This document shows positions 28,201 through 40,665 of a DNA stretch of 64,000 bases, in pieces. Location of the stretch: contig JABVXV010000010.1 in the NCBI GenBank assembly GCA_013365325.1, positions 496,001 to 560,000 on the forward strand, written 5' to 3'. This stretch comes from Dipetalonema caudispina. Its lineage: Eukaryota > Nematoda > Chromadorea > Rhabditida > Onchocercidae. The position numbers and the translations under genes are program-made. Below the pieces are notes generated by a model. The model did not search any database. It was not told the DNA's origin and saw nothing but the letters and a program-made list of their open reading frames with translations. Positions within the stretch are counted from its first letter, which is position 1, and every line of letters begins with the position of its first letter.

Positions 28201-31200
28201 GTTTCATGCTATCAGGTTTGTCCAACCTCGTCGTTTACTGCACATTAGGCATAGCGAAAAGCAACTCGTGCTTCGATTTGTAAATTCATCCGTCAAATCG
28301 GTACACTGATCTTGATTATGTTATCAAGAAACTTAATTGGTATTATTTCCTAACAGTGTTTCTTAATAAGTCTTTGTACATTTGCTATTTCACTCAGATC
28401 ATATTTTATGCATTGGGCAGGATGAGGTAGGTTACTGTGTCGGTTTGAATTACAGTATCTCTACCACATTTGTACAACATGTAGCACTAATGTATAGGAA
28501 GGAAATAAGGGTAGGGGGTTCACCAGTGTTCATTTTTAATTTTTCTGAAAAATTCCATGCTTATAGGCAATGGTTACTGAATTCAACATGTTTGCATTAC
28601 CATTGCAAGCAGTCGAAACATCGGTACTTGTGGATGTGTTACATGCTCCTGAAAGATTATTTGTTCCTGGTTCTGATTTATATCAGGAATGCGAAAACGG
28701 CGGAATCATTGCGAAGTAATATCAGATTTTCGATCATTTTTACTTGTCCCTGTGTATGATAAGTGAACGTCTGGAGTGCACTTTGAGCAACATGAACTGC
28801 TGTTTACAGTTGCAAGATGCATTGACCTGTTTTTCACTTAATTTTATCAAATATCTCTGTTTTGGAATCTTTGACTCAAAAATAGATAGATTTATAGACA
28901 ACGTATGGCTTATGTGCAGTAATCTTAGTCTTATTGAGTTTCAACTCCAAACAATGAAAAAAAAAAAAAAAAAAAAACAGATCAAGTGTGCTAGATCATT
29001 TTCCGGTTTACCCATTTCCAGTCTTTATCCATCGTTCCTGTCAATTATACGTCACACGCCATTTTGAGCTTTTACTAATTTATAGGCTAATCCGCTAGAA
29101 CCAAATTTTAGGTTGATACAGCATTGTAAATCGCTTTTGCAACATGAGCAGGAAGCTCTATGTGTACGAGTATTGCAGACACTTTGTCGAATGGCTTCCA
29201 ACACTAAATATAACTTTATCAATCAGGTAAACCTCCATTTCTAAGTAATTAAGCAAGTCATCATATAATCAGATTAACGAGTTACACTTCTACAACATAT
29301 GTAATGATACAGACATTTTGTTAAGCGAATAATAGATTTATGCCGAATGTATTATTTTTTAATTTTCTTCACTTTCAATTTTCTTGCGTAGTAGTTGTTA
29401 TCCAATTAGTGTTATATTAGTTCCGTCATAAAACTATTATTAGAATGTATGACAGTATAATTAATTAAGTCAAGATATTTGTTATCTACCGGCCGGTGTT
29501 TTTTCGATTGCACTTCACTTTGACTTTTACTACATGGCTAATGAGCTAAAAATTATTCTTGCTACTGTGTTACGTCTTCCTTTTGTATCAGTGACGTGTA
29601 TTAAAGTAGTTATGCAAATTATCACAGAAAGAAATGAATAAGTATCTGCTTCATAGCAGACTTTCGTCGTCAAATTAACATGCATTCAATGCTATCATCG
29701 TCATTGCTCTAAGGATATATGCAAAATCGCTTGGTGATAGAACACTTTACAATTTCTTTGCAAAAAAAAAAAAAAAAAAAACAAAAAAATCTGAATATTA
29801 ACTTTTTTAAATGTTTAGAACAATTTCGCAGAGTGGGAATTATTAAAATCTTCATGGGTATGCATCGAAAATAGGCTTTTCTCTTTTATATGGTTTTAGC
29901 TGAATGGCTGAAACTGAACAATTTTATGTTATTTGCATGTATTTAGTTTTACATTAATGCAACAAGGCATATTCGCCTCTTTTTTTTTTAAATTAATAAT
30001 ACAAAATGTTCATTTTGCATGCTTATAAGTGATTTGAATTCAAAATTTATCAGTTTTGGACCCTGGTACTAATGGAAATTTTGCCAAAACATGCCAGGAC
30101 TATCCTACTTAGAAATAACTTTATGTAGAAGTGGGAGGTTATTAACGAGTTAGGCTTTCAGCCTATCCACAAACAGAGTACAATAAGTTTTCCAATTCAA
30201 AATTTTATATAATATTGCTAAACATCTTTCACTTTTCGTAAATTTCATCCAAATGTATTGGCATTTTACTGCGCATGTAAGAAGACAACAAATTTCGTAA
30301 CTTCTCGATTTTTTGTTTTTTTTTTCGATTTAAGTGGGAAAAAGTTCTATAAGTTCTATTCTGATATTGTATTACTGCTTATAGTTTTTTCGGTATTTTT
30401 CTTATAAGTATTATTTGTTCCAAGCATTCAATCTGTGTAATTTTAGACAAGGGAAGTACGCATTCATTTGCTAGAACGATATTTTGGTGATGACGCTTTA
30501 CATAGCACGAATGAACAAACTACAAATCTTGAAAGCAACGGTATTCCAAAAATACTACGTATGTAAAGTGTTCTTATGTAAAGTGTGCTTATACTTTTTC
30601 TGGATAAGAACAGATTATGGATTATTTTAGACTGGAAAGTTACAAATTATGACCACATGTTAAGTTAGTTTTGAACTAACCGCTATTAATTTTTGTGTTT
30701 GTATTTCGGCTTATGTTTCTAGAGTACGAATTTGGAAATGAATTAAAACCAATAAAGGAACTATCATTATATGATGTGCAATGTAAATTGAACAGTGCTG
30801 GTGCTAGCGGTATGTACTTTTATCTTTTAAAATTTTTGGATAAGCCAACTATTACGGGGTTGGCGAATTCGCAAAACATCTAATGATAATATGTTGTACC
30901 TCTAGTGCAATTTTCTGGACATGGGCGTTCCAGCTGCTTGATTTATAAACATCTAAATATTCTGTTTCTTTGTAAATTGACACGATCATTTGTTGTTTCC
31001 AGCGTCGATCTGACCTGGATAAGGGTGGTACTAAAAATAAGTGCCGACGGGTAAGTGCAAGTAAACGCACAAAAATGATTTTGACGCACCCAAGTCATTC
31101 CAATTTGAAGTTTTGTCCATTTTTTAATATTTTATAGTGTTGTGATCGGCTGTTATTCGTCCAAGTTTTTTTATTTTTGTTTTTACAACTTTTATTCTAC

Positions 31201-34200
31201 AGTGGTGGTGTTTTTGTATTATCGATAACAGCTACTATAAATACGATTCAAAGGAGTGTGAAGGAAGTTATTGCAGTTAGAAGATTACAACCGTTAATGA
31301 AAGCGCATTGAAATATGGAAATTTTGAATTTACTTATTTTCTGTGCAGAATAATTATACAGCTTTATTTGTTTTTTAAAGAAAGATATTTTCAGATTTAG
31401 TAATTGATTTGATTATGGAAGAACCGAGTCATGAAGTTTTTTTAATGACAATTCAGCTTTCAAAAGCACTTCTTCATGAAGGAAATTATGAGGTTAACTT
31501 TTTTAGATATTTTACTATTTATAATCTTCGATCTCAACTTACTCACTGTTTCATGCATCTCTGAATATGTCGGATCTAACATGAGTATTTAATCATTTTT
31601 AGGTTTCGCAGGTTTTTCTGAGAAATGTGGATGATTTGGAAACGATTGATTTTTAGGTGCAAATGTCATTTTATAATCGATTAAAAGAACAAAATACGTC
31701 GGAGTTATTTTTCAACGCTCTCAAGACAAAACTACAAGTTGCACAAAATAGGCTGAGAAGTGATATGATGGCTTGCAACGATTCACGTCAACGACATTGT
31801 ATGTTATTGAAAGTATCTTCCTATTGATTTTGTGAGCCACATCACTGTTAGTAGGAATGATCCTCATCCCAAACATCCAAAAACAAAATTTTGATAAATT
31901 TTAATAAAGACTGAATTCTTTTTTCGTACTACTGTAATATTTGGAAATTACATTCATATTCTTTCAGCGGTGTCTAATTCAGTCAGTGGACATTGTAAGT
32001 TTTCTTGCATACTGCAGCAAGCATTTCTACAATTTCGTTTAGTGTTTATGTGACTCAAAAAAACCAAGGAATCATCTCTTTTACTGTTGAAACATTAAAA
32101 AAGAAACGATCGCTGGTGATAATAAATAATGTCGTATCATACATTCTAAAAGATATGTTTCTTCTCCATAATTTTCTTAGATTCTGGGATTTCATAAAAC
32201 CTTCTTTCTGTTCATAATATCTACCGATTTATTTCATTATGTCTCAATGTCAATTCATTAATAGCGTCTGTGATGAATTCACCACTGCCCGAAGATTCAA
32301 CATACACTCCGAAAGAACTGAACTCGATTGATATGAACTCAATCGAATTAACTGTATCGTTATCAGCTATTTCAGATGGTTGTCTTCCTGGATTGTTTGA
32401 TCCCGATGTTAACTTAAATTTTGGGGATGATAAGTGGGTTCATTTTAAAAGTTATTTGCATATTTTGAGCAACATGCTAGTAAACAGTTCAAGTACGGCT
32501 TCAACATTGGGAAGGGTGAAAAAAGGGAGCTTACTGTAAACAGCAAGTAGCCATCTTGTGAATTTCACTTGCTGTAAATTAGCATGCTTAGAGATACCAC
32601 TTTGGAAATGGTAGCAGTTGTCCCAGGATTTGCGGTCCTAGCATGACATAGCCAGAGATCACAACATAACGGTTCTCGTGATTTCCAAGAACTTTTTTAC
32701 ACAGCTCATTCCAGAAAGACGCTCCTTCCTCAAGAAGTTGCCCTCGTTGAACCAGTTTTGCGTTTTCTACAATTGCTGTGTGAAAATCATAATTTGGTGA
32801 TGCAGGTTATTGATCAATAATTGATTTTACAAAAAAATTCCATGAAGTACAATAAGAAGTTGTTAATAGCTGAATTGTTCCAGAATTTCCTGCGAGATCA
32901 AGGCAGTCGTCAGAATTATAATTTGGTTGACGAAACACTTATATTTCTTGATGTTATTTGCGGTAGCACCAAAGGTTCTTTTTACTTATTTATTTTACAG
33001 ATCTTTCTGATTAGAATTTTCCCTCCCCTTATTTACAATGCTGAATAATTTAAAAACTCCTCATAAGATACTTGAAATTCGTCAGGATGTTTGGGTGTAT
33101 TTGGTGAAATAGACGAACACAATTTTTCATTGATTACTCAAACCTTGGTCACACTGACGGAATTTTGTCAGGGTCCTTGTTATGAAAATCAGGTAAAGAA
33201 TTTCTGTTCTGCATTCGTTATTTAAAAAAAAAAAGAAAAAAAACTTTCGATATATGTCAAAAAGAAACTGACATTATATCACCATCATGATTAGGATTTA
33301 CTTTTGGTTTCCTTAGACTTTTTTCTTTTGTACACATCTTTATTCGACCAAGAAAGTACCTGAAGTGAGTGTTTTTCAGAATACAATTGGCAATCATGAA
33401 TCTGGACTTAATATGATAATATCTTTGGTGCTGAATGAAATCAAACCTCTTTGTTTAACGCACATGGATTTGGCATTAGGAATAAAGGCGAGTTGGTGCA
33501 ATTTTCCTTGCAACCTTAATATTTCACTTTCAAAACGAAATGATCTGTGAAAAAAAAAAAAAAAAAAGAATGAGAGGAAAACTGATAATTAGATTAAATG
33601 AGATTAGTAATAAGTCCTCGAACTTCTATAAAAGACTATGATTTTGAAATCTTAATTAATTTGTTTTAGAGCGCCGCATCAAAGCTATTATTGGCTGTGA
33701 TGGAATCACGTCGTGATGCTGATAACGCAGAACGTATACTCATGAACATGGATCATATGGCCAGTGGAGCGAAACAACTGGTAAGCTTATAATAGGCTTC
33801 CATTGCTGATCAAATAAAAGTACCCATTTTAGCATAATTCTTTTTAGTGAAAATTTGAACTCATGAGAACAAATGAATCGAAAATATGTTTTGATGCTGT
33901 GAAAGGAACATTGATTAAAAATATATTAATATAATTTGCGGAAATACTATAATATGTCTTATTTGTCGGATAATTTTTATCTTAAATACAAGATAAAATG
34001 CAGATAATGAATTGAAACTCAAAATTTGCGGCAGAAAGCTTTCTTTGCATAACTCCATTCATTATCTATGCTATTCAGTATTTCAGGATTTTGACAATTC
34101 TAGTTTTGTTGCTTAAGTTCTATTTATTCTGTAGCTATAGACAAGTGCTTTAAAATAACTTCATCAAGATTCAGTTTCACTACTTACTTAAAAACCTTAA

Positions 34201-37200
34201 ATTTTAAGGTCAAAGCAATCAAAATGGCATATGAGATGTCGGAATTTAAGGAATTTTCAATGTCGAAAATTAGAAAAAATCCTGAAGTTCGTTACAGTTT
34301 TATTTTTTGTAACTCATATTCCTTTCATGTCAACCACTTTTTTCGTACATAAAAGTCAAGAAAGGGAAAAACAGTGTGCATCAAATCCATATGAAATAAT
34401 TAGGCCTCCGAGTTGGTATTCTGAATGGTAAAGCTGATAATTTATCTGCATTTTGTTACACTACCCTTAAGGTCATTGGAAAATGGCTTATTAATCATCA
34501 AAGCAAATAAGTGATAAATATAGTAAATGATTTTTAAAAATTTCAGAAAAATTGTTCATTGACAAAATCGAAATCTAGGATGAGTAAGCCAGACATTGCT
34601 GTTCAGGACGGTGTCATTACATCATATCCATCCACCACTTTTGTCGACCCGCAGGAGGTGTTTTTGTTACTTTCCTAAATTTTTCCTTGTTTCATTATGG
34701 TTCTCCTTTTTCTCTTCTCTTGATATTTGTTTTCATAATTCGCTGTGGTGTTTCCTTATTGTTTTTTTTTATTAGGTAGGACATAATATCTTCATTCTTG
34801 CCACACAACTTTCGCGATACAATGAAACACTTCGAGAAGCTTTAGATCCAGCAAATAATAAGGATGAGATGACTTCGAAAGCTTTGCGGTACTACAAGCA
34901 GTATACTGCACAAATTGAGGTTTGAAATTGAAAATCCGGTTTGAGTCGGAAGAAATCAACAAGTGACAATAGTTTTCATAATTCCAAATTTATTACTGAT
35001 CAGAAGTATTTGGCGCGATACAATTCTCGAAATGCTGACTGTTTTTTCCAGCAATGTAGAACGCATGATCAATGCAGAGTAAATCTGATACCATATAAGA
35101 GAGTATTTGATGGAGAAAGTGGAAGACTTTCGTAAAATTAGAATTTAACTAGATGATAATGGTGGTACAGTTAAACCATAGGTAACATTTCGAAACTGCA
35201 TTGCATCGTCACAAGAAAAAAAATTTTAAGGATTTCTAACTCCCGTGACTGGATGATATGAAGTGTTAAATGCATTAACTCATGGTGCACCTGCAACTAC
35301 AAAAAAACTTGATGTCACCGAGCAGTTAAGACTAAAATTGTAGTTTTACTTCCATGTTGAAGGTTTGAAAATGAGAGATGTTTTAGATAGTTCGCAGTGA
35401 TCGTAAAATGGAAAGAGTAATATTTCCAATCCATGCTATTTGTGAATATCTTACACCAGAATCGAAACTTAACATTTTGCTGGAAACCGAACAGGATGCT
35501 CAAGGATCTAAGGTTTTTTGTGCTCTTTATGAATTATTTTATTTTATTCATTCTTTTATTTTCTTGTTTTAAATTGGAGCTATAATTGGCAAATGCATGC
35601 TGCACAATAAATATAAGTTAAATTAAATGCTACATTAAGTATTAGAAATACTTGTGTATTGTTTTAGGTAACAGAATTTTTCGGCCAGTGGCCGGAACTT
35701 TTTGAGGAGATGAAGTGGCAAAAAAAACTTCAAGGTAAGTATGAAAAAGTCTTCAGTGCTCAATTGAAGGGATACATGTATATTACTGGATTTGGTTAGG
35801 GATTTCAAAAATTTCAGATCGGAAGTACTTCAGTAATTGTACAAAACGACTAATACTATGGGCTAGGATATCATTCTTTTTTGCTATTTTGATCAATGCA
35901 GTCATCGCAGTATTTTATCCTTTTTCAGAAAGTAATAGACAAGGTACAATTTATTATATCCTTGAAATCTTTTAAATCATCTTTTGATATTATCGTGAGG
36001 ATCTTAAATCAGTTTTTGAGTCCAAAATCAATGTTGGGATTTCATACAGACATAAAGATTATTCCTCCATTAATTCATTTCATTGATGAATTAATGGTGT
36101 CAGGAGTTTTTAGACTTTTCCGAACATGCAAATCTAATATTACCTCAGTTTTGTAGAACTTATAGACAACCTTTCATTTCTCATTCACTTTCTAAATCCT
36201 GTTTAACCAAAATTGAAGTGTCTTCAATTCTTGTGAGTGTTGTTATCGTATTCTATATGACCCATGACCCTATCGACTTGCTGCTTTGCAAAATTCGATG
36301 AAACATCTCGCTTGTTAGCCTTTCTTGTTACACAAAAATTTTCCTTTTCAGAATTAATATCTCCGAATAATCCATTCCTGTATGTATTTCCTACAGTATC
36401 ATTGTTATTTTTGCGAACGCAATGGTGTGAAAAGTAGGCATTAAATGTTTGGACATATTAAAGGAAATGTTAATGTCATAATGTAAATCTCAAATTTTTA
36501 TGGCGTGGATCTACCGATGTTTTGGTTTTAATTTTGTAAAATAAACAAAACGTAGATTAATTCTGAAAATGATAAACATTTATAGAGCTTCGCTTGGAAG
36601 AACGAATGAGATTTATTGGGCATTTGCTGCCATCATGTCAAGTTTCACGATTTTATTTATTACAGTAATTGGGGTAGTGTTGACGCTGCGCGTTGTTGGT
36701 TTGCTTCAGGTTAGGTACTACTGAATTCATCTTGAGTTCATTATTCTGAATCATTTAGTGTACTTTGCGAGACTGTGAAACTGTATACATTATCTTGTAC
36801 ATGAGTGCCTTAAAATAAGCTTTCCTCACTCCATTTAATCCAGATTTGATAATTCCAGCTTTTAGTAGAATGAATAGAAAGTCGTGTAATTTAATTGAAT
36901 TTTGGTCATAGAATTCAAGTAATCAAATCACAAGTTCTCTATATTCGAAACAAATTAATTTTATACTCTTGTCATTTTTTAAATTCCATTTAAAGTTGCT
37001 TTCTTCATCAAGGTATTAGTGAAAAAAAAAGTCTTTCAAGATGAAACGAGAAGAAAATTTCAGTTGATTAATAAAGCAGTCCATGTAGTAAGCTACGTAG
37101 GAAACCGTGGTTTAATTGATAAAACATGGCCTGAACGACTTCAAGATAAGGGTATCTGGTACCATCTGGCATATTTGCTAATATGTATTCAAGGCCTTTT

Positions 37201-40200
37201 CGTGCATCCGTTCTTTTACGCTTTACTTGTGAGTTTTTCTTTTAGCTTTTCATCTTTCAAATGTCTGTCCAACTGTTTAAGTAGTTTTACGTAACTCTGC
37301 ACAAATTCGTCTTATTTTTTTTATTTTGAAGTGATAATTTAATTTCAATTTTGGGAATTAAAAGCTGCCTTAACTTCCTCACCACTCTCAATTTTTTGAA
37401 TTAAACTTTTTTTCAAATTATTTAAGGCGTACTTCTGAAATTATATGAAAATTTCCATGCCAAATTTTTTCAGCTATTTGACATTGTGGCAAGTGAGGAA
37501 ACTTTGCGAAATGTAATTCGATCTGTAACACGAAACTGGCGATCAATTATAATGACTGGTTTATTAGCTGTTATACTTGTTTATCTCTTTTCAATCATTG
37601 GATATTTGTATTTCCAAAAAGGTACCATTTTACTAATCATGAGTAATGATTTCGATGAAGCAGCAACCAGGAATGTATTCGTTGTAGATGCTTACGTTTA
37701 TTGCGTTTTCAGATTTTCAATTGGAAGTTGATGGACTGGACGACAATGAAAACGATAATATTGCCTGCAAAGATCCTCCTTCCACAGAGTGTATTCGTTC
37801 ACAGCCTTTCTTTTTTGGGCAGTATATCAACGAAAATAAGTGCTTCGAGAAGGAAAATTTGCAGAATAATCAGCCTAATGACGGTAGTAAGTTTGCACTC
37901 TACGGCATACTTAATTAATTTTTAAATGCAAATAATTATTCAAATTCTGTGTTTTTCGAACCATCAGTTACGGTATCTATGGATGCAGTTATGAGCTTTC
38001 CGCCTACCTTCTCTCCGATATTTCACTTTCCAAAGCAAGACACTGTTGTTAACCTATCAGTAAAATATTCCCACTGCTATTAGCAGTCAGAAACAAGGTC
38101 TATGGTGTTGGAATATGTCTTTATCTATGTGGTGCCTTCAAGGCTTTCCTTCTCGAATTCAAAGTTATTTTAGTTCCGGTTTTTGAAATACAGCTTCTGC
38201 TAACGTGTTTCAAATTTTGAAGTTTAGTAAGACTCGGAGTGAACAACGAAGCAGTACCTTGAATTAAGAAATTGTATTGACCTTTCCAGAAAGCGAATTA
38301 AAAGTTTGGTCGTGCCAGACCTTGCGTATGTGTATCCTAACAACGTTAAATTGGGGTCTTCGGAACGGGGGTGGTATTGGCGACGTGCTTCGGAATGTGG
38401 CACCACATGTATGTTTGATACATAATTTTCACATTTAAGTAGTTTTACATGAAAAAAATATAATACATATCTGACAGTAATTGTTAACCGTATGCCACAG
38501 TAAGAATTTCGAGATGTGTAATAATCGTATTATGCATGTCTCGAGATACGGTAAGCGGCCGTTATATTTATAACAATAATGATGGTATTGATAATGCGAC
38601 TAATTACTAATTTAGGGACGACAGTACTCAATCCTGGGTTTAGGACTGGAATAAGAGTGTCGTGAAAGTTTTGATTTGTGGTAGAAGGAATCTGTATTTT
38701 GTTGAAGACAGTATAGTCCTCTTATTTGAGTATCACGACAAAATATTTGAATATAGAATTTATTGAATAACACAGCAATTAATACCAGCAAATGTTATAA
38801 TATCCTTTATAACGCAATAAGTTATTCAGTCACTGGACTTACTGGGAGTGAGAAGGTCCAAGTAGAAGGAATAAAATAGGAGAGGTAGGATTGAATCGTG
38901 GTTTTGTAAGTGAATAAGGTGATTGAGTGGATGAGTGAGTGAGTCGTAAGCTAATTGAGTGTAAGCCAAAAAGTGGAATGAGTGGAAATGCCTCCCGAAA
39001 AGTGAGTCCCGTAAAGCCGTGACCCTTGTATATATATGTGTGGGTATTGGGAGTGGCTTACAGGAAGCATTATTGTAACCCTGTTGTAAGTATATGACAC
39101 AAAGGACAATATTTTACAATCCTAGCTTAAGCATATGAAACAAAGGACAATGTCACAATCATAGTTTAACATATGAACAAAGAACAATGTCACAATCTTA
39201 TTTTATGGATATGAACAAAGGATAGTACGTTGCTGTCGGATCTGATTTAAGCATATCTTAACCACAGACAACAAAGACGCATTGTTAATATCTCCTCTTA
39301 AACAAGGATGAGTATAAGTTAAATGGTTTATGTTAACAATTTATAAGAAGAATTGTTTCATTAACGAAATAAAGCATCAATTACCGTAATTATAAGAAAT
39401 GTAGTATCGCTTCCTTCGCGAAATTCATTTAGATTTCGCGACAAAGAGTGATAAAATATATAACTACAACAGTGAAACATCTAATGAATCTCGTAGACGG
39501 CATATTTTCCCTTCCCATATTTTCGATAAATTTAATTAAGATTCATGTTACAGGTAGAACTGCTTACAAGAACCATTTCAGTTCATATTTTAATTGTTTA
39601 AATATTAAGTTATGCGAGCTGTTAATAAAGAGTATAGTAAAAGAAATAGTTAAGATTTTTTATACTATGAAAAAAAAGCAAGAAACGAAAGAAGTTAAAA
39701 ATTGTCTGTCAAGGAAGAATCGTTTTTGTCTCGGATCGTTTATGATTTGACATTCTTTATCGTAATCATTGTTATCGTACTCAATCTGGTATTTGGTGTT
39801 ATTATCGATACATTTGGTGATTTGAGAGCCGAAAGAAATGAAAAAGTTGATCAACTAAGAAATAATTGTTTCATTTGTGGTCTTGGAAGAGGAAGGTTGG
39901 TTTCATTTTTCCATGAAATTTCAACAACTTTTCTTGTTTTCTGTCATCATTCAAATTTTGTGGTCAAAAAACAAACAAAAAGATACAGAAAGTGAAGAGA
40001 TGATTCAAATGACTGAATTATACTTTTCGTACTATTCAAATTCATCCAGGTTTGACAATAAAATTGTAACTTTCGAGGAACACCGAAAAAATGAACATAA
40101 TCTTTATCACTATCTATATTTTATTGTGTGGTTACAAGTAAAAGATGAGACAGAATTCACCGGTCCCGAAAGTTATGTTGCAAATTGCATTAAGGTAAAT

Positions 40201-40665
40201 TTTTGAACCGTAGTTATTTAAATTCTCTCTTGTTGTTTTTGCAAGATTTTTGCACTTGGTTTTTTTTTTTTTTCATCATCGTAATAGTTAACACTAGTTT
40301 TTTTATATTTAATTATATTTGTATAACATATGGAATTCAGAGACATCGTTTAGGAACATAAAAGTGACTGGTTTCCTCGAATGCAAGCAATGTCGTTGGC
40401 TGAAGACAATCAAGAAACGGAACAAACCGATGATATTAATGAGATTCAACACTCAATGAATAAATTATTGGATACTGTGAAAGAACAAGGACAGCAACTT
40501 GAAGAAGTGAAACAGGTAGTGGATGTTTTATGAAACATCCGTGAAGTGTTAGAAATTATAACATGAACATTAGTTCCGAATATGCTATTTTGAAATGTTT
40601 TGAATACTTCCTGCAATTTCCTTTAGTTGCTTCGTCAACAAGGTGCGATAATATTGTTTTCATGA
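13247..40665 (+). CDS. itr-1: Inositol 1,4,5-trisphosphate receptor (ER Ca2+ release channel)
   Basis: IP3-gated tetrameric Ca2+ channel of the ER. All 63 inferred exons join in frame (about 2,835 residues; family about 2,700-2,900). Exon groups: N-terminal suppressor domain (SLHIGD..SLYAE, LVDDRC) 13247-13386, 13686-13756, 14122-14330, 14549-14707, 14862-14962, 15452-15563; MIR/IP3-binding region 15714-15866, 15980-16133, 16455-16564, 16923-17032, 17160-17348; RIH and IP3-binding helices 17511-17652 (RQKLLREQ), 18217-18356, 18872-19071 (YRKNQEY), 19303-19415, 19680-19795, 19871-20056, 20242-20391, 20564-20750, 20845-20959, 21444-21643, 21738-21840, 22206-22417; central regulatory region, 21 exons from 23114 to 32433; RIH-associated 32715-32805, 32884-32974, 33086-33192, 33380-33487, 33670-33780; linker 34209-35734 (5 exons); channel 35818-35943 (TM1), 36588-36709, 37013-37228, 37474-37621, 37713-37883, 38290-38408 (pore, GGGIGD), 39714-39895 (TM6, then CFICGL); tail 40050-40194, 40354-40515, 40627-40665. 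The ATG at 13247 best matches the family N-terminus; 13199 is an in-frame alternative. The exon after 21840 needs a GC donor or a longer exon. Confidence 0.95.
27806..27953. repeat. AAATTTCAAGA degenerate tandem repeat (intronic)
   Basis: About eight copies of an AAATTTCAAGA core with variable A/T spacers, inside the itr-1 intron between exons 27528-27654 and 28013-28215. It ends about 60 bases before the next acceptor. Confidence 0.85.
31968..31994 (+). other. 27-nt microexon of itr-1
   Basis: Flanked by tttcag and gtaagt. It adds nine residues (SVSNSVSGH plus a split codon) in phase 1 at both ends, so skipping it preserves the frame. It lies in the poorly conserved linker ahead of the RIH-associated domain. 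Confidence 0.7.
36067..36097. repeat. 12-bp perfect hairpin in itr-1 intron
   Basis: The arms CCATTAATTCAT and its exact reverse complement are separated by 7 nt, in the intron between the first two transmembrane exons of the channel. Confidence 0.85.
38653..39448 (+). mobile_element. Solo LTR with 5-bp target-site duplication in itr-1 intron
   Basis: A 786-bp element (38658-39443) begins TGTCGTGAAA and ends TTTCGCGACA. It therefore has TG...CA termini within imperfect terminal inverted repeats (9 of 10 match). The same 5-mer AAGAG sits immediately outside both ends (38653-38657 and 39444-39448), as expected for an integrase target-site duplication. Inside are a TATA-rich block near 39030, four partial 38-41 bp tandem units at 39092-39225, an AATAAA at 39368-39373 and a 9-bp stem hairpin near the 3' end. 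There is no gag or pol, so this is a single LTR left by LTR-LTR recombination. A 5-bp duplication fits Gypsy or BEL/Pao types; I cannot choose. The poly(A) signal is on the same strand as itr-1. Confidence 0.85.
39092..39225 (+). repeat. Tandem units inside the solo LTR
   Basis: Units start at 39092, 39133, 39171 and 39209, each opening ATATGA-ACAAAG and lengths 41, 38, 38 and about 17 bp (partial). Such repeats are common as enhancer-like elements in the U3 part of LTRs. Confidence 0.8.

Noticed and set aside
28744..29067. Open frame of 107 codons in an itr-1 intron
   Set aside because: It runs through a poly(A) tract and has no splice support; the flanking exons join cleanly without it.
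39448..39750. Open frame starting right after the solo LTR
   Set aside because: It is not a retroelement gene: low-complexity Lys/Ile/Asn composition, overlapping the TM6 exon in another frame.
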